A stretch of 64,000 nt of DNA from Arsenophonus sp046530735 (GTDB lineage: Bacteria > Pseudomonadota > Gammaproteobacteria > Enterobacterales > Enterobacteriaceae): NCBI GenBank assembly GCA_046530735.1, contig JBHEQV010000024.1, positions 1 through 64,000 on the forward strand, given 5' to 3'. A program made the translations under genes and the position numbers. Shown here in pieces: positions 43,155 to 51,722 of the stretch (position 1 is the first letter of the stretch; each line of letters opens with the position of its first letter). The notes under the pieces are model-generated. The model did no database searches and was not told where the DNA came from. It saw only the letters and a list, made by a program, of their open reading frames with translations.

Positions 43155-44783
43155 ATGGCAGCTAAAGACGTAAAATTTGGTAGTGATGCACGTACTAAAA
43201 TGCTCCGTGGGGTGAACATTCTTGCTGATGCAGTTAAAGTTACTTTAGGGCCGAAAGGCCGGAATGTAGTTCTAGATAAATCCTTTGGCTCACCTTCTAT
43301 TACTAAAGATGGTGTATCTGTTGCGCGCGAAATTGAATTAGAAGATAAATTCGAAAATATGGGCGCTCAAATGCTAAAAGAAGTTGCATCTAAGGCAAAT
43401 GATGCAGCAGGTGATGGTACAACAACAGCAACAGTACTCGCTCAATCAATTGTTAGTGAAGGTTTAAAAGCAGTTGCTGCTGGAATGAATCCAATGGATT
43501 TAAAACGTGGTATTGATAAAGCAGTTTCTGCGGCAGTTAAGGAGCTAGAAAAATTATCTGAGACTTGTGCTGATAATGAAAAGATTGAACAGGTCGGTAC
43601 AATTTCTGCTAATTCGGATAAAACAGTTGGTGAATTAATTGCTAAGGCAATGAAAAAAGTCGGTAAAGAAGGCGTTATTACTGTTGAAGAAGGTTCAGGC
43701 TTAGAAGATGACCTAGACGTTGTTGAAGGTATGCAGTTTGATCGTGGTTATTTATCTCCTTACTTTATCAATAAACCTGATACTGGTTCTGCTGAATTAG
43801 AAAATCCCTATATCCTGTTAGTAGATAAGAAAATTTCTAATATTCGTGAATTATTACCTTTATTAGAAAGTGTAGCTAAAGCAGGTAAACCATTGTTGAT
43901 TATTGCTGAAGATGTTGAAGGAGAAGCGCTAGCAACATTGGTAGTCAATAATCTACGTGGTATCGTAAAAGTTGCTGCAGTAAAAGCACCAGGTTTTGGT
44001 GACCGCCGTAAAGCGATGTTACAGGATATTGCTATTCTGACTAATGGTACTGTCATCTCTGAAGAAATTGGTATGGAGTTGGAGAAAGCAGCGATAGAAA
44101 ATTTAGGTCAAGCAAAGCGCATCGTCATTAACAAAGATATCACTACAATTATTAACGGTATCGGTATAAAAGAGACAATTAAAGGTCGCATAGAACAAAT
44201 TAAGCAACAACGAGATGAAGCAACATCAGATTATGATCGTGAAAAATTGCAAGAGCGTATTGCTAAGTTAGCAGGTGGTGTTGCGGTAATTAAAGTTGGT
44301 GCTGCTACTGAAGTTGAAATGAAAGAGAAACGTACTCGTGTTGATGATGCGTTGCATGCAACTCGTGCAGCCGTAGAGGAAGGTATTGTTGCTGGTGGCG
44401 GTATTGCCCTAGTTCGTGTTGCAACTGCCTTAGATAAGTTGAAAGGTGATAATGAAGATCAAACCGTTGGCATTCGCATCGCACTACGTGCGATGGAATC
44501 ACCAATGCGTCAAATCGTTGAAAATGCAGGTGAAGAATCCGCTGTAGTTGTTAATAATGTTAAGCAAGGTAAAGACAACTATGGTTATAATGCTTTAACT
44601 GAAGAGTATGGCGACATGCTTGAAATGGGTATTCTAGATCCAACTAAGGTTACTCGTTCTGCTTTACAATTTGCTGCTTCAATCGCCGGCCTGATGATCA
44701 CAACTGAAGCCATGGTAACTGATTTAGCAAAAGAAGATAAAGCTGATCTAGCTACTCCTCCTGGTATGAGTGGTATGATGTAA
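43155..44783 (+). CDS. groEL: Chaperonin GroEL
   Basis: ATP-driven 60-kDa chaperonin, double heptameric ring. The 542-residue product matches the family from AAKDVKFGSDARTKMLRGVN. ATP-binding KVTLGPKGRNVVLD and DGTTTATVLA are present, as are the apical domain peptide-binding face (YLSPYFIN ... LPLLE) and the late equatorial GGGIALVR. The C-terminal tail is short (ATPPGMSGMM) instead of the long GGM repeat usual in enterobacteria. The open frame extends nine codons upstream, but the ATG at 43155 has AAGGA nine bases upstream and the conserved MAAKD start. Protein divergence from E. coli is modest, as expected for a constrained gene. Confidence 0.97.
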   Translation: MAAKDVKFGSDARTKMLRGVNILADAVKVTLGPKGRNVVLDKSFGSPSITKDGVSVAREIELEDKFENMGAQMLKEVASKANDAAGDGTTTATVLAQSIVSEGLKAVAAGMNPMDLKRGIDKAVSAAVKELEKLSETCADNEKIEQVGTISANSDKTVGELIAKAMKKVGKEGVITVEEGSGLEDDLDVVEGMQFDRGYLSPYFINKPDTGSAELENPYILLVDKKISNIRELLPLLESVAKAGKPLLIIAEDVEGEALATLVVNNLRGIVKVAAVKAPGFGDRRKAMLQDIAILTNGTVISEEIGMELEKAAIENLGQAKRIVINKDITTIINGIGIKETIKGRIEQIKQQRDEATSDYDREKLQERIAKLAGGVAVIKVGAATEVEMKEKRTRVDDALHATRAAVEEGIVAGGGIALVRVATALDKLKGDNEDQTVGIRIALRAMESPMRQIVENAGEESAVVVNNVKQGKDNYGYNALTEEYGDMLEMGILDPTKVTRSALQFAASIAGLMITTEAMVTDLAKEDKADLATPPGMSGMM

Positions 44784-44820
44784 TGGATTAAAATCCTAAT
44801 ATTTTCCCCCTTATCACGAA

Positions 44821-44856
44821 AACCCTGAGTTTAACTTTTGACTCGGGGTTTTTATT
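44821..44856 (+). terminator. Intrinsic terminator of groESL
   Basis: aaccctgagt, a ten-base loop, actcggggtt and a T tract: a ten-base-pair stem (one G-T pair) followed by Ts, 38 bp after the groEL stop. A canonical rho-independent terminator. Confidence 0.85.
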
Positions 44857-45154
44857 ATCAAATTTTTATCTGTTTGCTATCTAATTTTATTGAGGTTTTA
44901 CTATTATTTGATTACTGGTTTAAAGTCTAAATTTTCACATAAAAAAATTTAATTTTTCTATAAAAATTTAACCTAGCCTATATTTAGTAGAATAGCCTAA
45001 AATGTTTTTAACAAACTAGTATAGAACATTGATGGTAAACTATTTAGTTGGATATCATCTTGTTATCGATATTAAACTTAATTAAGCAAAAAAAATTCAG
45101 GAATGTAAGAAGCGTACTTATATTAATATATAGATAAAATAAACGAGGAACAAT

Positions 45155-45345
45155 ATGTGAATTAAAGTATTGCTTTGTGCCACGCTGATCATCTTAGTTT
45201 TTAGTTTAAAAACCAATAAAAATTACTACTGCGGACAAAAAAATTTGTTTTGTTAATATCCAGTCTAGAAGTGAATGTCAGCATTTAGGACTAATTACTA
45301 ACATCTAAAGTAATTAATTAAATAAGATAAATAATGAGTCTAGTT
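45155..45345 (+). pseudogene. yjeI: Decayed yjeI-like lipoprotein (DUF4156 type)
   Basis: In E. coli yjeI lies between groEL and epmB. Here cgaggaacaat precedes an ATG followed at once by a stop (ATG TGA), then IKVLLCATLIILVFS, a signal-peptide-like stretch. Later in another frame comes ICFVNIQSRSECQHLGLI, matching VRIVDEQPGAECQLIGTATG of YjeI. The rest is not readable. The evidence is short but its position agrees. Confidence 0.5.
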
Positions 45346-45465
45346 CACTACGTGTCATAGAAAATAATTTACGTTTATTTCTACTAATAGTAAATACTTA
45401 GAGAAGTTTATAAGTGCCCCCTAATGCATACTAATCATTATCCTGAATAAATATAGGTTAAGTCG

Positions 45466-46488
45466 TTATTTTAATTTCAAATCAATCGGTGTTTTACTCA
45501 GTTTTCCTACTATTTCTCTGGTTAATCTCGGTACCAGATAGCCTGATATACTGGTAAGAAGTTCTTTCATTATAATACGAGCCTCTTCATCTGTTACCAT
45601 AAAATGAGCGGCACCCTGAACCTTATCTAATAAATGTAAATAATAAGGTATTATTCCATTTTCAAAAAGTTTATTACTTAATTTAGCTAAACAATTAGCA
45701 TTGTTATTAACATTGCGCAAAAGTACACTTTGATTTAATAAGGTAACACTTACCTGTTTTAACTGTTCCATTGCGCGACTAAACTCGATGTCAATTTCAT
45801 TTGGATGGTTGATATGAGTCACCATAATAATTTGTAGTCGAGAAATATTGAAGCGTTGGCAAAGTGTTGTGGTAATACGAGCAGGAATAACCACTGGTAA
45901 TCTGCTGTGAATCCTAAGCCGTTTGATATGATCGATAGCTTCTAATTGTGAAATTAACCAATCTAACTCATGATCTTTTATCATCAAAGGATCCCCGCCT
46001 GAAAAAATAACTTCATTCAGCTCAATATGCTGTTGAATGTAATTTAACGCAATCCGCCAGTTTTGTTTATTACCTTTATTTTCTTCATACGGAAAGTGAC
46101 GTCGAAAGCAATAGCGGCAATTAACTGCACAACTGCCTTTCACTAATAGTAGGACTCGATTCTGATATTTATGCAATAGCCCAGGAATTTGGTTATTTTG
46201 TTCGTTTAGTGGATCAGTTGAAAATGTTGGTATAAGATTAAATTCAGATTTTACGGTAATGACTTGCCGTAAAATGGGATCATTGGCATCACCAATACGC
46301 ATTTTTTTAATAAAAGTGAGGGGTACACGTAGTGGAAATAAAGCACGAGCATCACTTCCAGCACGCAATTCTGGATTATTTTGTAGTGCCAGTAATCGTA
46401 GTAATTCGTTAGGATCAGTGACAGATTCTGCAAGTTGTTGTAGCCAGACTTCTCTGGTATGGCTTTTTTGAGTTATAATATTAAACAT
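45466..46488 (-). CDS. epmB: EF-P lysine 2,3-aminomutase EpmB (YjeK)
   Basis: Radical-SAM enzyme that converts L-lysine to (R)-beta-lysine, which EpmA attaches to EF-P. The 340-residue product matches E. coli EpmB (342). The Fe-S cysteines are Cys120, Cys124 and Cys127 in SCAVNCRYCFRRHF. The GGDPLM motif, the LRIHSRLPVVIPARI segment, the PLP-site HLLDKVQGAAHFMV and the conserved SGYLVPRL are present. It is divergent from efp with 42 bp between the starts, as in E. coli. It keeps the whole core while many neighbours have decayed, so EF-P modification is probably still used. epmA is not in this window. Confidence 0.94.
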   Translation of the reverse strand: MFNIITQKSHTREVWLQQLAESVTDPNELLRLLALQNNPELRAGSDARALFPLRVPLTFIKKMRIGDANDPILRQVITVKSEFNLIPTFSTDPLNEQNNQIPGLLHKYQNRVLLLVKGSCAVNCRYCFRRHFPYEENKGNKQNWRIALNYIQQHIELNEVIFSGGDPLMIKDHELDWLISQLEAIDHIKRLRIHSRLPVVIPARITTTLCQRFNISRLQIIMVTHINHPNEIDIEFSRAMEQLKQVSVTLLNQSVLLRNVNNNANCLAKLSNKLFENGIIPYYLHLLDKVQGAAHFMVTDEEARIIMKELLTSISGYLVPRLTREIVGKLSKTPIDLKLK

Positions 46489-46530
46489 TTTTGGTTATGC
46501 CATTTTTATTAAAAATATTAGAGAATTTCT

Positions 46531-47097
46531 ATGGGTGCATATCATATCAATGAATTTCGCTCAGGCCTTAAAATCATATTATATGGCGAGCCTTATGAAA
46601 TTCTGGAAAGCGAATTCATCAAACCAGGAAAAGGGCAAGCATTTGCTCGTGTACGGATCCGTAATTTAATTTCTAATAAATTATTAGAAAAAACATTTAA
46701 ATCAACTGATTATATTGAAAATGCTGATGTTATAGATCTAAACTTAACCTATCTATACAATGATGGAAAATTTTGGCATTTCATGAATAATAAGACTTTT
46801 GAACAAATAGCTGCTGATGAAAAAGCGGTCAGTAATAATGCAAAATGGTTAATTAATCAAACTGATTGCATTGTTACATTATGGAATGGACAGCCTATCT
46901 CCATCGCGTTACCGAATTTTGTTGAACTAGCGGTAGTTTATACCGATCCTGGTTTAAAAGGAAGCAGCGCAGTTTCTGGTCTAAAAGCAGCAACATTAAG
47001 TACTGGATCGGTGATAAAAGTTCCGCTATTCATTCAAATTGGTGAGGTAATTAAAGTTGATACCCGCTCCGGCGAATATGTTTCTCGAATAAAATAA
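46531..47097 (+). CDS. efp: Translation elongation factor P
   Basis: EF-P binds stalled ribosomes between the P and E sites and promotes peptide bonds at polyproline stretches. The 188-residue protein has the family length and three beta-barrel domains. Lys34 in FIKPGKGQAF is the residue that receives beta-lysine. The ending IKVDTRSGEYVSRIK is as in relatives. It lies divergent from epmB, its modification enzyme. The N-terminus MGAYHINEFRSGLKI differs little from MATYYSNDFRAGLKI. It is likely expressed from a promoter in the 42-bp intergenic region or inside epmB. Confidence 0.96.
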   Translation: MGAYHINEFRSGLKIILYGEPYEILESEFIKPGKGQAFARVRIRNLISNKLLEKTFKSTDYIENADVIDLNLTYLYNDGKFWHFMNNKTFEQIAADEKAVSNNAKWLINQTDCIVTLWNGQPISIALPNFVELAVVYTDPGLKGSSAVSGLKAATLSTGSVIKVPLFIQIGEVIKVDTRSGEYVSRIK

Positions 47098-47279
47098 TAT
47101 TTAGCTACTCAACAACTTTTAATTGAGGGTCCTGATTAACAACGAATGGACTGATAGAACATTTTTATGATAAAAAAGTCTAAAATTTCAAGTTATTATT
47201 GATTCAGCAATATTTTCTATTATCTTAGTTTATTCTGCATCTATTTTCTATTAATCATTCATGATTTAGGGTTTTTAGG

Positions 47280-47462
47280 TGTTATATCCAAAAAGTTAGT
47301 ATGGTTTTAAATAATTTAAATTTAATTTTAAACTAATCTTTTATAGACTGTAATAAAATATTTATACAATACTGATTGAGGCAATTACTGATCATACAGC
47401 CAAATATATAGATGCAGAGTCATCTTAGAGTTATTGAAAATATTATATATTGTATATTAGGT
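47280..47462 (-). repeat. Unknown repeat family copy 2, truncated
   Basis: Eroded copy of 31650-31830 with shared landmarks (tagtatggtttt, aatactgattga, gatcatacag, agtcatctt). It breaks off where an IS256 copy begins at about 47465. It shows that the segment by dnaB is a repeat, not unique sequence. Confidence 0.5.
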
Positions 47463-47464
47463 TA

Positions 47465-48805
47465 TCTTCAGCTTAATACTTCGTGAATCTTATTTTCCAT
47501 TCTTAAATTAAACCTTATTTATCAGAATGGTTGAAACAAGTTAAATCCTCTTAATCGCGGTTATAAGTATTCTGAAAAGATGGAAGCAACTTAAATACTA
47601 TTAAAAGGGTTATTTTTATAGAATTACAGTTTTCAGGTATTAGGATTCGTATTATCACTATTACAAAATTCAATTGGATTCGTCATTCTTATAATGCCAA
47701 GTGCGCTGACGGGAAGATATGGAATGTCAACTGTTCTTCTCTCTCTTTCTCCAGCTTCTTAATCGCTCTAGGATATTCGCTGATAAACTTTACCAATAGA
47801 AATATAAAATCTTTATCAGAAGAATCGCGGTCTCTCTCCTATCCAAACCTCCTGCAGCTGTCCTTAACTTTCGGTATATTCCCTTTTAACAGTGAATATA
47901 GCGCATTAACTGTTTTATGTAGCTAATGGTGTTGGTACTACATGTCTACGAATATTTTTAGCATTGCATTCCAAAAAACCAAGCACCGGTGTTATCCCCA
48001 TACCAAGCCTGATAGATATGGTAAACTACGCGCTCTCTGTTATCCAGAAGTTCGCTACAGTTTACTTCTGATTCTTATAAGCATCTTTAATTGTAAGAGC
48101 TTCTTATGTCCATATCACAGTGCCGTCGATAATGAGCATCGGGTGAAAGCGATCAGCTTGCCTGACAGGAATTATATACCATTAACCTAGAAATAAAGAT
48201 AAACGTATCACGTAAATTACATAGGTACCATTCATTTACTTATACTATTCAAGCCATTTCTGTTTCAGTCTGCGATAATATGCAGAAATAAATGTCATTT
48301 TCAGCAAAAATCACATTAGAGCTTCGTAAAAATTACTGTTGAATTTGCCTCATAGATATAGGGATCCTAATAATTCTTAGATATTTTTGCACGTTTCAGA
48401 TAAGGCAGGAATAATCTGTAAGCATATTTGATTGCTACTACGATTCCTTAATTTTCGGCACTTTAATCTTAATATTCCTAATACCAGCCTGCATGGGGTT
48501 TTCTGTAGCAAATAATTGTTACGATCGAAAAAATTATTGGGGCCACCCCCATCAACAAGAGAGTGCTAGCATGCTCTCTTAGCATGGCTTCTAGCACCGT
48601 TTTAACAGCTGACATCTATCAGCTTACCTGACAGCATTATGAATGCGCTCATGTAATAGACTAGAAGTAATATCTGATTTTACAGATTACCTATAGAGTG
48701 AACTTTCTATCGAATATATTTATATTATTGAAATCATTCACAAAATTAATCAGCAGAATACACGTCGGCATCTCAGAAACTCTATATAGCAGGAATAAGG
48801 ATAAC
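47465..48805 (-). mobile_element. IS256-family remnant, near full length
   Basis: Reversed copy of about 1.34 kb. The right end is near 47470, the FYDFPSAHWASI region antisense near 47690-47730, the RYVYF-like region near 48190, the ISRLK region near 48240 and the N-terminal part near 48640. Stops throughout. The 82- and 64-codon plus-strand frames here are antisense shadows. Confidence 0.8.
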
Positions 48806-48814
48806 CTATCCAAC

Positions 48815-49310
48815 ATAGGAAAGGTAGAAAACGAAGGAGAAGAGAAGACAAAGAGAAATAACAAATCCTGGTTTTTAATCGTTAGAAATTAAAATGTTCA
48901 TGTGATCAATAAGATTCTTGAAGAGTTTAATGCAGAGTTAATTAGCTGTTGCTTTAGTAGATATAGATAAAAAGTCTATCCTTTGTTCTGGGGGGATGGA
49001 TCCAAATAATACGAAAACTTTGCTAGCGAGCATGAAATTAATGACCATCCCCTAATAAGGCTAAGTAACCAGAGAATTATTGGTAAAAAATTTCATATTC
49101 AAAAAATGATAATTATATCATCCGATTTAAAAGATAGATAAATATTTTCTATGATATAGGATCGTTTTATTTATTAAAATAATAGCCTGAAGAAAATTGG
49201 TTTAAATTAGAACAATTAAAACATAGAGTAACTATAAATCGCTCTACGAAAAAAGCAACAACCTTTGCCAACATAACCCTAATTTCTTTAATAATTAATC
49301 TAAATAATTC
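48815..49310 (+). mobile_element. IS1595-family remnant, C-terminal half
   Basis: Plus-strand reading gives NKILEEFNAELISCC, then WGDGSK-YENFASEHEIND, then RIIGKKFHIQ and an eroded HSRLKRW-like tail. This is the clearest evidence for the IS1595 family among the copies: the DGSK and FHIQN blocks are typical. Its N-terminal half is absent, replaced by an IS256 copy. Confidence 0.7.
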
Positions 49311-49324
49311 GTAAGAAGTCTTCT

Positions 49325-51175
49325 CAAAAAACGTAAAATCGGAAAGTCAGAGGGAATGCTCGTGACCTTCCGTATTATAACCGCCTGTTTATTCAAAGAA
49401 CTTTATGATATTTCTCTAAAATAAATAAGGATGGATAGACTGATTGAATTTTTCATGACACTCCAAAAAAAAGGTCAAACAACAATACATTCAATTCAAC
49501 CTCAATTTTTTTTACATGTAGTTATACCCAGACAGTGAACATTATCCGTGTTTCTTAGCAAATAGCTCAAGACTAAGCCGATGAACCTTGAATACAACTA
49601 CAGCGAGGTGATGACTAAAAATATGCCTGCTGATGAATTTATTACCTATAAGTGAATTGGAGATTATCTTTATTTCTTTTATTTATGGGACAAAAACTAA
49701 ACATAACTGGAATGACAGACCTGAATAATGTAATAAAATGACTATTTTTGTTTTACTAAAGTGAAAGAAAACCATAGGATATTATCCTAATATATATATA
49801 TTCCTTGTCCTATGCTAAGCTTCTTTTAGCATTAATAATGGTTGTAATAAATTTTTTGAAAAATACGGTAAAAGTATCAACTTATAGATCTACCTATCTG
49901 TCGAGCGAATCTTCTCTGTAATACTTTTTGTACAAGGGTAAACACAAAGACTATTACTGTGCCTCTCCTGAATATTCCAACAGTTATTTTTCTACAAAAT
50001 TTATAGAGTTATAAAAAGCCTGCAGTTCGTGCAATTTTAAATCTACTGAGAAATAGTTAAAAAATAGGTTCATATTTTGCTAGATTGCGACTGACAACAC
50101 ATTACCTTTCACTATCCCCAATCTTCTTTAGTTCTTTTAATAATAACTGGCCGTGACTCAATTCCTTGTTTTGCGTCACTACTCTGTACTATGATCCAGT
50201 GAACACATAAATAAAACCATAGAATTGGTATATTCTATCTCTTGCACACTTATTCTTGACAACTAAATCAACATCGGAATATTTATATCTGCGTCACTCG
50301 CAGCAATCTGGATATTAAACATACTGTAATGATCTGTTATTTAAAAAATAGTGGACGAAGGAATCTAGTAAAACACTCTCATTCGACTGATATGCAACAG
50401 CTATGATCTAATAAATTCTACTGTCTTTCCTGTTTATACTATATGCGCTCTAGCAATCAGTATCAGTATGCCATGAAGGTACAGTCCTGGACATTACTGG
50501 AAAATTCACTTTGCTAAAAAGATGAAATGAGAGTGGTTATGGCATGGCATAACCGTGAAATACCTTTTATTACTTTAAATAGACTAGTATCTGCATTAAA
50601 ACTGCGGCATTATCGAGAATGGAATCTTGCGTATCATTAATATGACACCGAACTCAAAAACATCGGCAGCGGAAACCCGTAACGCAAGAATAGATCATTG
50701 GACGCTATATTAGTCATATTCTGACGATGAATTTTAATATGATACATTACTATTGTTTAGTATCAAACGTAACAAGGCACACTACTACTGAAGTGTAGTA
50801 AGCAACTTGGGTATAAGGGGGTTGTAAAAAACAGAAAAATAGAGGTTTGATGTACTGATGAAAAAATTTCTGCATACAAATCTATAAAATGTATTCTGTG
50901 TGGCGAAAACGGCTACTTTATCAATAATCACCTTTATAAGCAGATAATGCATTCTTTCTAAGAAAGAATGCATAAAATAGAGAAAAAAGAAGCTTAGTAA
51001 GCTTTAAACCTAGAGTTAATTTCCATAAATTAGAGTGTTAGATTAAAAAGCATATTATATAATCAAATTATAACTTACAAGAGACTTAATAAACCAATTT
51101 TATTTCCTTTTAGCAAAAAAGGATGGCTTTTAGTCTTCAATTAAAGCACGATTAAATTTATTAACTATCAAGATG
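49325..51175 (+). mobile_element. IS91-family remnant, full length
   Basis: The 1.85-kb copy matches the known ~1.8-kb IS91 size. The 5' ~450 bp is a region without clear coding. From ~49870 it follows the transposase: TIFFSSFNNNWP-like near 50115, the HIGIFISAS-like region near 50280, a YYCLVSN-like stretch near 50750 and a CILC-type C-terminus near 50890. It ends at 51175 against a gluQ fossil. All frames are broken. Confidence 0.75.
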
Positions 51176-51179
51176 ATGA

Positions 51180-51450
51180 TATAAAAGTTTTTTATTTGAC
51201 AAAAGAAGATTTTATTATTGTTCAAAACAATAATTATTTACTTATTATCTTGTTGTCGTTATTTACGATCATGACCAAGATATTATCAAAGTTGTTAATG
51301 GTGATGATCTCATTGCACTTACTGTTAAATAAAGTTTTTCTATTATTATCTCAATTTTCTGACACCTAATTATATACGTTTACCTTTAGTATTAAACGTT
51401 TTTATAAGAAGCCTTCTAAAGAAAATCATATCCTTCCGATGAAGGGATTC
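51180..51450 (+). pseudogene. gluQ: Decayed glutamyl-queuosine tRNA synthetase gluQ, 3' part
   Basis: gluQ (yadB) lies upstream of pcnB in E. coli. Readings give YYLVVVIYDHDQDIIKVV, then NGDDLIALTVK, which matches YQLAVVVDDHLQGVTRIVRGADLIVPTVRQ of GluQ. Next comes LLSQFSDT--YIRLPLVLN, matching LGWKVPDYIHLPLALN. The upstream part has been removed by the IS91 copy. Frameshifts and stops are present. Confidence 0.75.
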
Positions 51451-51708
51451 GAAGGCTATTTAATTAATGTACTAAATTTTATTACAAATAACTATTTTTA
51501 TTTTATAAACTATTTTTAGTAAATAATTACTTAGCCAAGATGTATAAAATTGGCAATTAGATTGTATATAGCAGATAGGAGAATTATTCCAATTATAATT
51601 AATTAGCAATTTTTATCTTACTTAGGCATTCTCAAAAAAGATCCTATAAGGTAGGATTAATTTAATTATTAATATTTAGTTTTTAACTAAAATCGCATTA
51701 GGGGGTAT

Positions 51709-51722
51709 GGAGGTGTATTATT
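51709..51722 (+). promoter_or_regulatory. Ribosome-binding site and AUU start of pcnB
   Basis: GGAGG at 51709-51713 is followed six bases later by ATT (51720-51722), which opens the frame IFIQVANFYRN, homologous to MFTRVANFCRK of E. coli PcnB. E. coli pcnB is known to start with AUU, so the ATT is most likely the real, inefficient start. An out-of-frame ATG at 51707 is not used. Confidence 0.8.
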
